Source: Massariosphaeria phaeospora (taxonomy: Eukaryota > Ascomycota > Dothideomycetes > Pleosporales). From it: a stretch of DNA of 64,000 nt. Location of the stretch: contig JAADJZ010000005.1 of NCBI GenBank assembly GCA_011032825.1, positions 67,001-131,000 on the forward strand, given 5' to 3'. Below are positions 1-11,227 of the stretch, piece after piece. The notes beneath the pieces are model-generated. The model saw only the letters and a program-made list of their open reading frames with translations. It searched no databases and was not told where the DNA came from. A program made the translations under genes and the position numbers. Every line of letters starts with the position of its first letter. Within the stretch, counting starts at the first letter, position 1.

Positions 1-607
1 GCGTCCGCTCGTAGGCGAGGGAACCGGAAACCAGGTAGGAAGTGGGGTGCTTGAAGGCTCTGCTGGGGGTCTGGATGTACTGCGGAGCACTTTCGTTGGA
101 TCAGATGAGGGTTAGATAGCGCAGTTCGAAATTGTTTGTACCAAGTCGGTAATGGCGGATTGTATTCAGCGTCTTGAACTTTGCAGAAGGTAGCCCTAAT
201 AGTCAGATCTGGAATCCGTCATTGTATGGCGACGCGCTCAAGAAGTTGGCCAGCGATTGAGGTGTCTCTTTGGAGCCCAACATCTTCATGAAGGTAGATA
301 TTAGCGCCAAGGTTGGATTGCACGATGAGACTGTCCAAGACACAGCCTCTAGACTATATTGAAACATTGCGAAATATCTCCTCTCGATACGAACCGGTAG
401 TTAACATATGAATACAAGAACTAAAATCTTTGAAATTCTCTGACCAAGCAAGAAATGTGAAGCGACTAACGTGAATCAACGAACATGAACAGAGGAACTG
501 AAATCTCTCTGACCTATTAAGAAACGTGAAACGACTTAAAACTATCGCCTCAGGACAATAAAATCACCCTTTAAAGCACACTAATCCTAACCTCCCATGT
601 CCCCCAT
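1..607. other. Non-coding left edge with a short direct repeat
   Basis: I see no convincing gene here. Two diverged direct copies of a segment of about 45-50 bp lie at about 418-469 and 494-537. Both contain GAACTRAAATCT, CTCTGACC and a GTGAARCGACT ending, with a period of about 76 bp. The stretch lies downstream of the minus-strand gene that ends at 608 and probably holds its 3' UTR and terminator. Confidence 0.5.
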
Positions 608-2061
608 CTAGTAATAATACGGCTTCTCCGGATCCGACAAATCAAAAATCACCGCGGAATGCGGCTTCGCACCCCCCCTCTCGGGAAACGCCCTTGCAAA
701 ATCAATCGAGCGATTAAACGCCAAGCTGCCATCCTCCGCGATATCAATCCACAGCGCCTTGAAGTCCGCGGGCGTATTCACGACGCCGATATCGCCCGTC
801 TGCACAAAGTAGTCCGTAACGAGCAAGTTCTTCTTGTCGGGCGAGATCTTGACGTAGTGCGGGCCGACAATGCCCTGGTTGGCGTCGGGGTCGTCCAGCC
901 GCTTCACGTGGCTCAGGTCCGAGATGTCGAGCGCGGCGACGTGGTTGCCGAGCGTTAGCGTGAAGTAGGCGAATTTGCCGTCGGCGCTGATGTCGCTGTA
1001 GATGGCGAGGTTGTCGCGCGCGCGCGGGCCGAGGTCGAAGAGCAGTTCGGCGACGCCTTGGGTGCCGGACGCGGCGGTGCGGAACGGGTAGATGATCCAC
1101 ACTTGGCCGGGGCCGACGGCGGTGGCGAGCGCGGCGGACTCGGGGTTGCCCGGGATGAACTTGACGTCCTGGATGCCGGCGCCGTTGGGGATGGTGATGG
1201 TCGAAATGATCTTGCGGCTGTCGAGGTTCCAGAGGCGGAGCGTGTTGGCGCGTTGGATGCCGAGGGCCGAGGCGGGCTTGAGGATAGTGACGGGGACGAC
1301 AAAGTCAGAGGTGAGAATTAGTTTCTTATTCCAGTCGATGGAGAGGCCGTGGGGCGAGAACTGCTCGCCGAGGATGTTGAGCGTGGATTCGACGTCTTCG
1401 GGCCACTCGTGGATGATGTTGAAGTTGGCGTCGGTCTCGACGAGACGGCCGGGTGAAGTACCGGCTGCGGAACCCATATAGGTGATGAAGAATCCTCCAT
1501 CCGGTTTAGCGCGGATCTCGTCTGTGATGGAGGACAAAAGGGCTCGGTTGCTCTTCTTGAACTTTGGCTGGTACGGGTTGGTGGTGTCAAAGTAGTAGGC
1601 AGTGTCCTGGTGGCAGTGAGTCAGCAATCAAAAGTAATGCAGCGACTGAGTTAGAGACTTACCTGTGTCTTCAAAAGAGACAAGAGCCCACCGCCGACTA
1701 GAGTCTTACCATCAAGGGTGGGGCCAAGATGGTGAGGGCTGTTGCCACTGGATGGAACATCGGTAATGAAGAGCAGTTCACCGAAAGTGTCGTCGTCGAG
1801 AGAGTACGTGGCAAGGAAGTCCTTGTGCACATTATCTCCAGCGGCAGTCCAGAAATATCCAATCTTCTTCGGCTTGATCTGCGTGTTCACCTGATGCGGT
1901 GGGCTCGCAAGAGGAGGCGTAGGAATCTGTAGGATGGGAAGAGGTGGAGCGTTGCTAGCAAGTGGCTCAGTGACTCCCGGAATGGAAGGGATGAGAGGTG
2001 GTAGCGTGATGGCACTGGCCAACGAGGCCAGCACTGCAGACAAGAGGACCTTTGAGTGCAT
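608..2061 (-). CDS. Secreted SBP56 / methanethiol oxidase-like protein (2 exons)
   Basis: Spliced CDS on the minus strand: exon 1 is 2061-1663, exon 2 is 1606-608, with a 56-nt GTAAGT...CAG intron between them, giving 465 aa. The start at 2061 is chosen because it opens a clear signal peptide (MHSKVLLSAVLASLASA); an upstream in-frame ATG at 2157 adds only a non-hydrophobic tail. The rest looks like a beta-propeller of the 56-kDa selenium-binding protein family. Recognisable stretches are PKKIGYFWTAAGDN, SPHHLGPTLDGKTLVGG, RAKPDGGFFITYMGS, FSPHGLSIDW and VGPHYVKISPDKKNLLVTDY. Length fits the family (about 450-480 aa). Some members oxidise methanethiol; the activity of this secreted fungal branch is inferred. 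A TATA-like TATAAG lies about 110 nt upstream of the start. Confidence 0.75.
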
Positions 2062-2168
2062 CCTGGAACGTGGAGTTGACCGAGTAGAGAGGAGTAAAAG
2101 ATGATCTGAGAAGCTTTGAGCGAGCTCTGAGCTGATTCCTGTCGGTTGGACGTACATCTGTGCCCATA

Positions 2169-2175
2169 CTTATAG
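2169..2175 (-). promoter_or_regulatory. TATA box of the SBP56-like gene
   Basis: The minus strand reads CTATAAGT about 110 nt upstream of the chosen ATG at 2061. This is a normal distance for a fungal core promoter. Confidence 0.4.
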
Positions 2176-3537
2176 TCTCCCTGTCTCCCGCGAGAATATA
2201 ACAGTCCACCCGTTTCAATTCGAAATCCCCACCCCATTCCATGTGTCGAACACCCTCATCTCTGGCCCGACTGAAGGATGATGCTATCAAGCCCCCTCAT
2301 CACGACGAATATCGAAATTTTGCTGGAAGTATCGAGCGGACCGACAAGAGCAGGAGGTCGAGTGAAGGATATCGCCGACCTGACGTGTATTGCAGTCCGC
2401 GTATTCGCTGACTGTTAGTCGCATCAACACCCAAAGGAGTAACCCAGGGGCAACAGGGACTACCAAAGTCATGAAGATCGTCGGCGTGCATGTGTTTACA
2501 TGGATGCTAAGACCGGAAGAGGCAGTGAAAAGGGGTCCCAATCGCAATTGCGGCAACGAGCCACCACCTGGCTTTCTTCTTTTGGGCACATCAGAGGTAA
2601 AGGTGTGGCACCTGATGGTATTGGTAGCTGTTGTTGAGTAAGAGCTAAGTCGTTCTAGGAGGTAAGGCGGAAGGAAATAAAAGGATCGCTATGGCCGGTC
2701 CCCGAGAGCATCACGGGTGTCGAAACATTACTTGCTAAGGTGGTGGGGTCCGGTATGGATGCATCATGCATCCCAGTATAAGCTCAGCGGCCCAGGCACC
2801 CCTTTCCATTTCGCAACCCGTGAACACAAGGCTGAAGTCTCGTCGGCCTTGTAAAGGTGTATTACGCCAGGCGTTACATAATCCCCTATACAACTCAGGA
2901 CGGCGATGAAGCTGTATCCTCAAGCGTCGCAATACCAGGTTGTATCTCATCACAGACAATGTCAAATCATGTCCCGCAATCCAATGGAAGATGTCCTGCA
3001 GATCGATAGGGGCTTAAGAAGATCCTATGCATTGACAAAGCTTAGCGCAACGTCCCGGTCTTTGGTTACTCTTCGAGCAATTGGATACGAAAATGGTGAC
3101 ATTTCTTTCCGGTCCCGGGAAAAGCATGGCCCATGTTCATCCCGCACCTATTCTAAATTTAATCCCAGCATCGATCATAGGAGTGTGTCGTGACAGGGCC
3201 GTTCGCGGTGCGGATCGGCGTGTTTAACACCGTAACGCCACATCGCCAAGTATCACGAAATGCTTGGCACCGATTGCGAACATGTGCTCGCCGACAATGC
3301 TCAGTGCAGCAGGCTACAAAGATCCAAGCGTTGAAGGCTGTTGTAGTGGTGGTGTGCGGCGATCGTTGTGGATGGGCCGCGCCCTTGTCAGGCTCAGGTG
3401 CAAACGGGTGTACTGTCCAAATCGGGTCGATCTGTTTGCAGGTTGTTCAAATTTCCGCACAGGAACAGGGTTCGGGCGGCTAATCTCCTCTTCAATGAGT
3501 AAGGAATTGCCGTCATCGGGGGTAGTAGGTGAGGGAA
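2176..3537. other. Intergenic region between divergent SBP56-like and oxalate decarboxylase genes
   Basis: About 1.4 kb without a supportable gene. Open frames on both strands are short, mutually overlapping and lack domain-like sequence. The region carries the two divergent promoters. Confidence 0.5.
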
Positions 3538-3544
3538 TATAAAG
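3538..3544 (+). promoter_or_regulatory. TATA box of the oxalate decarboxylase gene
   Basis: TATAAAG lies 86 nt upstream of the ATG at 3624 and is followed by a pyrimidine-rich stretch (cttttctcctctactcc) just before the start codon. Confidence 0.45.
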
Positions 3545-3623
3545 ACAAGGTGCCTTGGTAAGATGTCGAACTGACACCTGCCTAACCACCCCACGATCAT
3601 TCGCTTTTCTCCTCTACTCCACT

Positions 3624-5056
3624 ATGAGGGTGCAAATTCTTCCCGCCACTCTTTGTATTGCTCTTGCACTTGCTGGTGTCGTCAAGCGAGAGGCTCAGTT
3701 CCATGATGGCCAGCCAATTGACGGAAAAGGCAAGGGCGCGCCGATCTTGGGTAGGTTCCCCAGCGACTCTTGCTACCTAAAATCGAACGCAGCTATTAAC
3801 CTCTTCTAGGCGGTACTGATCCTGAGGTTGACAGGAATAATCCCTCCAACCTCGGCGAACAAAGCACCGATTCCGGAACCGTACCTAACCTGAAGTGGAG
3901 ATTCTCTGATTCCAAGACGAGAATCTTCAATGGAGGTTGGGTTAGGGAACAAGTCGACAACGATCTTCCTCAGAGCCATGACATCGCTGCGGCTCAACAG
4001 CACTTAAAGAAAGGCGCCATTCGTGAACTTCATTGGCACAGAGTGGCTGAATGGGGGTTTGTCTATGCTGGTCGAGTTCGCGTGTCTGCCGTTGATGAAA
4101 ACGGCAAATATCAGGTTGACGAGCTCGGATATGGAGATATATGGTACTTCCCAAAGGGCCAGGCCCACACACTCCAGGGTCTCGATGATGAGAGCGAGTA
4201 TCTGCTAGCCTTCGATGACGGAGACTTCGACCGGACTGGGTCAGTATTTGTGCAAATCGCAGGGGAATCACATGACTGACTTACGATCAGCACTACTTTC
4301 AACATCGACGACTGGATCGCTAAAACTCCGAAGAGCATCCTGGCCAAGAACTTCGGAGTTCCCGAGGCCGTCTTCGACAAGATACCAAAGACGAATCCCT
4401 ATATTCTGAACAGCACTGTCAGCACACGCAAGGTGACCGGCGGTAATGGCGAACTCACGGGCAACAGCTCGTATGTCTACCACACGTTCGATCACCCATC
4501 TGAACCAGTACCTGGAGGTGGTGGTGTCTTTTACAAGATCGATTCCACCAATTTTCCGGTTGCGAAGACCATTGCGGCGACATTCGTAATACTGGAGCCG
4601 AAAGGTTTGCGAGAGTTGCACTGGCATCCCACTGCGGAGGTTAGTATAACCTCTTTCAAAGCCGAGTTTCGTCTAACCTAACGACTTCCAAGGAATGGCT
4701 CTACTTCCACGAAGGCACGGCTCGTGCCACAGTCTTCACAGGCAACGGCAATTCGCGTACATTTGACTTCCATGCTGGAGATACAGCAATCTTTCCTGAT
4801 AACAGCGGTTAGTCATATTCCGAGATGTTGGTTGTCACTGCTAACAGTCCATGAAGGGCATTATATCGAGAACACATCCGAAGACAAGAATCTTACTTGG
4901 ATCGAGATCTACAAGAGTGATCGCGTTGCGGACATCTCTTTGAGCCAATGGTTAGCGCTGACTCCTGCCGATGTTGCAGCTGCGGTGCTTAACATCCCAA
5001 TTGAGGTTGTGGAGGACATTAAGAAGGAAAAACAGGTGTTGATCAAGGGTAATTGA
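3624..5056 (+). CDS. Secreted bicupin oxalate decarboxylase (5 exons)
   Basis: Exons 3624-3750, 3810-4239, 4291-4639, 4693-4807 and 4857-5056 join in frame to 406 aa; the four introns of 49-59 nt have GT...AG ends. Residues 1-20 form a signal peptide followed by a KR site (VVKREAQ). Two cupin barrels follow. The first carries the metal motif RELHWHRVAEWGFVYAGRVR and the second RELHWHPTAEEWLYFHEG, with the H-x-H...E ligand pattern of Mn bicupins. FNGGWVREQ, SHDIAAAQQHLKKGAIRELHWH, YGDIWYFPKGQAHTLQG and the C-terminal LALTPADVAA helix are typical of fungal oxalate decarboxylase. It would convert oxalate to formate and CO2 outside the cell, raising pH. Oxalate oxidase activity cannot be excluded from sequence alone. 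Confidence 0.9.
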
Positions 5057-5332
5057 TTTTCATGTACCTTGTTATTCAAACGCTGGTCATGGCTTGATAG
5101 AGAGGCTCGGGGTTAGTTCGGCAGTAGAATTGCTAAGCGGAGATTGCTCGGAGGGCGTGTCATAATTAATAAGCTTTCGACTGCAGAGGGAAAGTGAGAA
5201 GATAAACCTGTTTAAGGACCTATACAACTGTCAATAAAAAGCTCAACACAATTAGCAGATCAATCGCACCAACTTACTTTCAGTACTACGCATTATCATC
5301 GATTCCCGTTGCCACATCCTCGACCATCAAGT

Positions 5333-6535
5333 ATGAAAGCACTCGTTCTGGATGCGCAGGAGCGTACGGCCAACACGCAAGAAATCCCGCAGCCTATGCC
5401 AGGAAAGGATGAGATACTAGTCAGAGTCCACGCAATTTCGCTCAATCCCATCGATCCTCTCTACGTCGGTCAACCTCTCGCGAGCTCGGGACGAACAATA
5501 GGGAGCGACTTTGCAGGTACAATCGAGTCTCTCGGATCCTCAGTACCCGAATCCAGCACCTTGAAACTTGGAGATCGAGTTTCCGGATTCTTGCAAGGCG
5601 CTTGCAGTGTGAACGACCGACCCGGCGCGTTCGCGGAATACCTTGTTGTCCCCTGGGATCTTGTCTGGAAGATACCAGACCACGTTGCGACTGGGGGCGC
5701 AGCCGGGGTGAGTTTGGTGGCTTTGACAGCAGCACAGAGCATTTGGTACCGACTTGGGCTGGCCGCCCCGTTCTCATACGACCGAGAACAAGTTAAGACT
5801 GAGCATCCGGAATGGGGTCTGAGCAACACTGAAAATGACGAGAAATCGGCGACGTTGAACGTCTTCATCTACGGCGCATCGACATCTGTGGGCTTGTATG
5901 CAGCGCAGATGGTCCGCCTGAGCGCAAGAGCAAGTGGAAAGACTCTGCATTTATTTGGCGCGGCGAGCAAAGCAAGATGGGATATGCTCAGCTTGGAGCC
6001 GTACGCATATGATCATCTCGTAGACTATCGAGACAGAGATTGGCCGCAGCAAGTTCGCAAGCTCTCCGGTGGCGTAGGGATAGACTACGCGTACGACTGC
6101 ATTTCCGAAGCAGATTCGGTTGCACGCGTATCCTCGACGTTGGCTCCTAAAGGAAGAACCGCAATTGTGAGATCCAGAGCTGGTGGAGCCTGGAAAGCCG
6201 AGAGTCTTCCGTTCGAACCGATTTATGGTGCTGTTTGGGAAGGTCTCGGGGAGATGGTCCAGTACCAGGGGTTCACAGTGGAGCAGTCCGCGGCTGCAAG
6301 GTCCTTCGCTGTGGAGTTTTACAGATGGCTCAGTAATGCAACGGGTTCTAAGATGGTGCTGAATCCGATTAGACTGATGCCAGGGGGTTTGGAGAGAGTG
6401 ATTAAAGATGGTTTCAAGCTGCTTGGCGCAGGAAAAATGGATGATAGGCAGATATCCAGGCCGGAAGACTGGATGAGACCTGTGAGCGCAGAGAAGTTGG
6501 TGTATAAGATTGCAGGGCCGGGAAAAGAAACTTGA
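5333..6535 (+). CDS. ToxD-like zinc-type alcohol dehydrogenase / quinone oxidoreductase
   Basis: Intronless, 400 aa. The first ATG (5333, MKALVLDAQERTANTQEIP) fits the usual N-terminus; the frame is open a few codons further up but without an ATG. Medium-chain dehydrogenase/reductase fold: a GroES-like N-terminal part (EILVRVHAISLNPIDPLYVGQ, IGSDFAGTIESLGSS, GDRVSGFLQG), then a Rossmann half with the nucleotide-binding motif FIYGASTSVGLYAAQM, GVGIDYAYDCIS and a C-terminal LMPGGLERVIKDGFKLLGAGK. The Cys/His ligands of true zinc alcohol dehydrogenases are absent, so an NADPH-dependent enoyl or quinone reductase of the ToxD/LovC-like class is likely. The substrate is unknown, and no polyketide synthase gene lies nearby. 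Confidence 0.85.
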   Translation: MKALVLDAQERTANTQEIPQPMPGKDEILVRVHAISLNPIDPLYVGQPLASSGRTIGSDFAGTIESLGSSVPESSTLKLGDRVSGFLQGACSVNDRPGAFAEYLVVPWDLVWKIPDHVATGGAAGVSLVALTAAQSIWYRLGLAAPFSYDREQVKTEHPEWGLSNTENDEKSATLNVFIYGASTSVGLYAAQMVRLSARASGKTLHLFGAASKARWDMLSLEPYAYDHLVDYRDRDWPQQVRKLSGGVGIDYAYDCISEADSVARVSSTLAPKGRTAIVRSRAGGAWKAESLPFEPIYGAVWEGLGEMVQYQGFTVEQSAAARSFAVEFYRWLSNATGSKMVLNPIRLMPGGLERVIKDGFKLLGAGKMDDRQISRPEDWMRPVSAEKLVYKIAGPGKET

Positions 6536-7187
6536 GCATAGTAGGCGTTAAGACACGATGACGTCGGTTCCGCGGCGGTGTGTTTGCCGATTGTGTTGAG
6601 CTGAGTCGATGACTACGGCACAAGTAAACTGTAGACAAGATCAATCAAGAGGGTGCCTTAAGCAGATTCGGTGCAGTATGTCGATGTCGGCGAGATGACG
6701 ATGGAAGTGAAAAGGGCTGAGAAGGATGAGAGACGTGCGCTTGGCATCGTGTCCGACGTGATTGGCTGCTAAGCGATGGCGATTGTCACCCCTTGCTTTC
6801 CCTTCCAAGTTTCCCACACACCAGTCTCCTGCCATCATTCCACCATCAGTTTGCTAACGTCAGGCGACGGGACCAATTCTACGCCGCTCTCATGTTTCGC
6901 ACCGCTCCCACCGATTGCTCCTGATCCTCTTCAGACAACCAAGATGCTCCCATCGGTTACAGTAGGACGAGTCAGCAAACGTGAAGGCGAGACATCTCTG
7001 CTCAGCTGTGCAAGGCGCAGTTTGGGACAACTTCCATGCCGCATCCGCCTCAGATGACCAAAGCGTGCCACTGCGCTGGCGTCTTCCCATATCTGGCATT
7101 CGAAGAATGCGCCATATAGTTCGCGCTCCCCCGTTGTTGGACGTCTTTCCTTAACATCTTTTCATCGCCCAAACTTAATACCATGCG
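6536..7187. other. Intergenic region
   Basis: About 650 bp between two co-directional genes. Open frames here are short and show no protein-like features. The right end is the promoter and 5' UTR of the membrane-protein gene. Confidence 0.4.
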
Positions 7188-8423
7188 ATGATTGTGTCTC
7201 TCGAAAAACGCCAATTGCAATCCTGCCCAAATGGAAGCTTGTGGTATACATGTGGTCTCGGTCCATACGCAGGATGTTGCGAGATTGATCCATGTGCGAT
7301 GACCGGAGGCTGCCCAAAGCAAAAAGACCGTACACCACAAACTGGTATGTAGAGCCCCTTATGGTTACACCTCACGCTGCCAGTCATTCTTTGCTGCGTC
7401 TGGATAGGTAATCGCGTCTTGGTTGAGGCTTTACCACATTGCTTCCCTCTTCTCTTCTCTCCAAACCTATGCGCAAAGCTAACATCCCCCAGCGACTGTT
7501 TCCAACGGTGCATCTTCTTCTGTTATCTCGCCCACGGCTGGTCGATTATCCACCGAATCCTTCCCCAAATCTGAGATAGACGTCATCACATCAGTGCTGT
7601 CCGGACAGACCATAGTAGCCACCGTCACCCATTTCATAACACCTTTGGCTGGACCAACCAATGTTCCTTCGTCCACACCGCCATCTACGAACACCGGAAA
7701 GACCAGTAACACACCAATAGGACCAATCGTCGGAGGTGTGATTGGTGCAATTGCTCTACTCAGCTTGGTATCTGTCTTGTTGCTCTTGCGCCGGAAGAAG
7801 CAGATGAAGGAGCGCACGCAGTCAACTCTTCCACCCCCATACACGGACGCGGACATGTCAGAACATCTCACCGGTAAGTGCACCAACTTTTCTTATCTCT
7901 GATCGATTGCGCAAATGGGTTCAAGCGCGCTGCTTTAATCGAATTACTGTGTCTGTGAAAGGGTACCGAGAGAAGCCGCGCGTGCGCAGTTGCACTTGCT
8001 AACAGTGGCACAGGTGCAACCACAACATCCATGTCGGACTCAAAATCAGCGGCCGCCGCTGCTTCCGTTACGACCGAGGGCCACGGCGTAGAAACTGTGC
8101 CGCAACTCGACAGTACTATGATTGTGGCACCGAGTGAGATGAGCAGCGATCCGCTTGGCAACATTCCTGAGCTTCCTGCCACTCCGGCGCCCATAAGCAA
8201 TCCGTTTGGTACGCCGAAAATAGCGGATATCGATTTACCCGGGAAGGAGTCGATCCGGTCGGCCCGGAGAAATCGGGATGCTGGGGATAATGTCCTGAGC
8301 TGGGCGCAACTCAGTTCTACGAGGATGCAGGACCGTTCGGCAAGGCTGTCACAACCGCATGGTACTCCGGCGCCCTATTCTGATGGCTTGTGGGCCAATA
8401 TGAGTCCCGAGAAGGAGAAATAG
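7188..8423 (+). CDS. Cys-rich single-pass membrane protein (3 exons)
   Basis: Exons 7188-7344, 7493-7873 and 8014-8423 join to 315 aa; the introns are 148 and 140 nt, longer than others here, and the second has a GCTAAC branch site. The ATG at 7188 is used because the ATG at 7183 runs into TGA after one codon. A short Cys-rich head (C-x6-WYTCGLGPYAGCCEIDPC..GGC) is followed by a Ser/Thr-rich stalk, a hydrophobic segment (GPIVGGVIGAIALLSLVSVLLLL), a basic stop-transfer RRKKQMKER, and a cytosolic tail with PPPYTDAD and Ser-rich parts. This layout is common in uncharacterised fungal proteins that resemble WSC/mucin-type surface sensors. No signal peptide is visible, so membrane insertion would rely on the single TM segment. 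Function unknown. Confidence 0.75.
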
Positions 8424-8893
8424 TCGCAAGTTGACGTGCTTGGCTCGGACGAGTTCGCATATGGCTGGTTGTGTTGGCTTGCTTGCGCCTTTATCGTGTA
8501 ATATTACCTACTTCTTGGGGATAGATCTGGGATGAGACCCCTCTGGTTTCCGTCAACTAGACGTCCAGGATGTTGCTTTGTTGCGACGATACCTGGGGAA
8601 TACTTGCATTCTTGATCCCGCAAGTGGACCAGGGCGGTACATAGCTGGGCGTGGTTCTCGGGCATAAGCTCCGAGGTTGCTGTGAACTTCAGCATCCCAG
8701 CATACACGTTGCGTCTTCGTATTGCTTCCTCCTAATATCATCGTGAAGTACGGCGCGATGACCCCGCCTTCGCTGCCCAACAGCCCCGCTGACGTCATCG
8801 CCGGGTCCGTGGTGGGCGGGGCAAGCGCCTCGGGGCCAACGTTCCGAACACGCATCAATTCCCCACGATCGTCCTAGGCACCTTCCAGCAAAC
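8424..8893. other. Intergenic region
   Basis: 470 bp holding the 3' end of the membrane-protein gene and the promoter of the LanC-like gene. No gene seen. Confidence 0.4.
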
Positions 8894-10045
8894 ATGTCCG
8901 AAGAAGTCGCTACCACCGCGGGCGCGCCTGCTCCCATCCCGCGCTATTTCCGGAACGACGCCGACATCACCAGAAGAGACGCACACAAACAACTGCTGGC
9001 GTCGCTGAACCGCCTGATCACCGACTACCCCCCTCACCATGTGCCGCCAGGCGGGGGCCTCTACTATGGGCCAATTTCTATCGCCTATCTGTTCTACGCT
9101 CTTCATAGAGTATACCCGGATCTTACTCTGGACGAGTTTCCCATGAACACATGGAGCGCAGCCTACCTCGAGCAAGCACAAGCCAGCATCAAGGAGTTTC
9201 CCCACCCTACTCCAACCAAGTGCGGCGTGAGCAACGACATCATGTCTCTTATCGCCCTGTACGCCGTAACCGCCAAAGATCCAGATACAGTCAAGGAGCT
9301 TTGCGACTTTGCTGCCGTCACTCTCGAAGAGAACGCGTCCAATGAATGGCTCTACGGACGCGCCGGGTTCTTGTACCTCTTGCGACTTGTTCGTGGAGCG
9401 TTCCCCGGTGACAAGCAGACGCTAGAACTCATCGAAGATACCGCTGACGAGGTGATTGACAACATCATGAGTAGTCCCCGTCCCTGGAAATGGCATGGCA
9501 AAGCCTACGTGGGCGCTGTCCACGGCGCTATTGGAATCATCACTCAGATCGTCCTCACCGACTCTTCGTGGGCACCGAAGCTTGAAGCGGAGCTAGGCGC
9601 CCTGCTCAGCTACCAATACGAGAGCGGCAACTTCCCATCTTCGCTCCCGCCTGGGCGGGACCGTCTCGTGCAGTTCTGTCACGGTGCGCCCGGTGTTGTG
9701 GCTTCGCTCCTCTCCATCCAGAAGTATTTCCCTAATCTCCAGGAACGCATTGATAGAGTGATTGCCAAGGGCCGCGAGTGCATTTGGGAAAGAGGACTGT
9801 TGACGAAAGAGCCGTGCCTCTGTCACGGAATCTCGGGCAATGCGCTAGCGCTTGATGGCAAACAGTTCGAACACTTTTTGACCTACACAACCGGCCACGA
9901 GATCAAATCCATGGGGAAAGATGGCATGTTGGAGAAGTCGGACGACCCATCGGCACTCTGGTGCGGAGAAGCTGGGCGCGCTTGGGCCTGGGCAGTTGCC
10001 GACATGGGCTTAGAGAAGAGGTTCCTGGGCTATAACGACGTCTGA
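8894..10045 (+). CDS. LanC-like (LANCL-type) protein
   Basis: Intronless, 383 aa, MSEEVATTAG... The alpha/alpha-toroid LanC signature is visible as repeated GXXG-type turns (PGGGLYYGPISIAYLF, YGRAGFLYLLRLVR, VGAVHGAIGIITQI, CHGAPGVVASL, CHGISGNALAL, CGEAGRAWAW). The zinc site is intact: C262 in FCHG, then C310 and H311 in CLCHG, matching the Cys/Cys-His ligands of the NisC family. Eukaryotic LANCL proteins add glutathione to dehydroamino acids in damaged phosphoproteins. No lanthipeptide precursor or dehydratase gene is near, so a housekeeping or stress role is more likely than natural-product synthesis. Confidence 0.88.
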   Translation: MSEEVATTAGAPAPIPRYFRNDADITRRDAHKQLLASLNRLITDYPPHHVPPGGGLYYGPISIAYLFYALHRVYPDLTLDEFPMNTWSAAYLEQAQASIKEFPHPTPTKCGVSNDIMSLIALYAVTAKDPDTVKELCDFAAVTLEENASNEWLYGRAGFLYLLRLVRGAFPGDKQTLELIEDTADEVIDNIMSSPRPWKWHGKAYVGAVHGAIGIITQIVLTDSSWAPKLEAELGALLSYQYESGNFPSSLPPGRDRLVQFCHGAPGVVASLLSIQKYFPNLQERIDRVIAKGRECIWERGLLTKEPCLCHGISGNALALDGKQFEHFLTYTTGHEIKSMGKDGMLEKSDDPSALWCGEAGRAWAWAVADMGLEKRFLGYNDV

Positions 10046-11154
10046 ACGCGGTCAAGAGGGGGCGCGAGCTATATTAAGCATGTAATCTGACGAGGTGCAC
10101 GATGACACGATTCACGGCCGGGACGAACGGTAGTCGTCGTATGGGAGGGATTCCTCGATTCCGGTGGGTGCACAAGAGTAGCAGCGACGGTTAGCTACCT
10201 GGCGGGAAGTAACCTGGGCATCACACCTGTCACTCATACTAAAGACACCAACTTTCAGTTTTCAAACGTCTTCCCCTTCAACGTGTCACGTAATCTATGG
10301 CGAGGGTATACAGCCGGATAGTGGACCCGGTCCGGTTTTTCGTATCTCTGTCAGCGTTCCTCCAACCTAACATTCCCTGTCTCTTTCCTAGTCAGTGTGT
10401 CTCAAGTATGCAGGGAGCCGTTCGGCACGCGGTGCAGTGATAGACAGCTCGCGAAGCCTTCAGCGCTAGATTCACGATCCCCACAGGCCTGTAAGCGGGG
10501 CTCTGGTTAAGTATAGCAATGCCCGTGAAACTGATTGTTTGGTGTGTCTGTTCAACGCCGTGTCTCTCCCGCGGTCGCATGCGTCGATTGCATCCCGCTC
10601 TGTTTACCCTACGAAGCGTGTCCACGGTGTGAAGACGTAGTGCGAGGCAGCTATCCACCGGCTGCACCCAGCAAGCGACAACTCGTGGAAGCAACGCTTG
10701 ATGGCTGGCGAGCGCTCGCGGAAGGCGTGACGGGCCACCTGGGCGTGGGAGGGAAAGCACGACTCGTCCACGTCAGCGGCCGCCCTCCAGGGCTCCTACA
10801 ACCGCACCTGCAGTTCCCCACGACAAGCCTGCCGAGGTCTTGCACAGATCTTGAGACGCGGTGAAGCCGCGTATCGTCGCTAGCATATGGTGGGTGCGCC
10901 TCCTCCGCCACCTCTTTCACTCTTGCGAGGACCGCTTTCCCCTTCGAGCACCCCGCTGACCTCACACCACCGCGACCTAGTCCGCCAACCAAGCCACGCG
11001 CGCTCCCCGCTCAGCAGCTACTGCGACAGACGCTCACTCTACAGCCTCCTGCACACGCTCGTTTGGCGCTTGGCTGCCTCCACTCTTTCACTGACTGCAT
11101 AGCTCGAAGCCACTCGTTTAGTTTCCTACTCCCGCCCGCCCGCGTATATAATCT
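10046..11154. other. Intergenic region upstream of tyrosinase
   Basis: About 1.1 kb. Overlapping open frames on both strands (for example 10535-10864) lack any domain, bias or splice context, so I do not call a gene. The right part is pyrimidine-rich promoter sequence. Confidence 0.4.
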
Positions 11155-11162
11155 CCGACCTC
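11155..11162 (+). promoter_or_regulatory. TATA box of the tyrosinase gene
   Basis: TATATAAT lies 73 nt upstream of the ATG at 11228 and is followed by a duplicated CTCCGACC and a pyrimidine-rich leader. Confidence 0.5.
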
Positions 11163-11227
11163 CGACCTGAGTCGCTCCTTCATCTGCCTCAACCGTACAG
11201 AAAATCGCTCCTTCAACCACCGTCGCC

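Noticed and set aside
5309..5332. Upstream extension of the oxidoreductase by eight codons
   Set aside because: It begins at a TTG; the ATG at 5333 gives the normal family N-terminus.
8894..10045. LanC-like gene as part of a lanthipeptide cluster
   Set aside because: No dehydratase, precursor peptide or transporter gene nearby; eukaryotic LANCL proteins are usually stand-alone.
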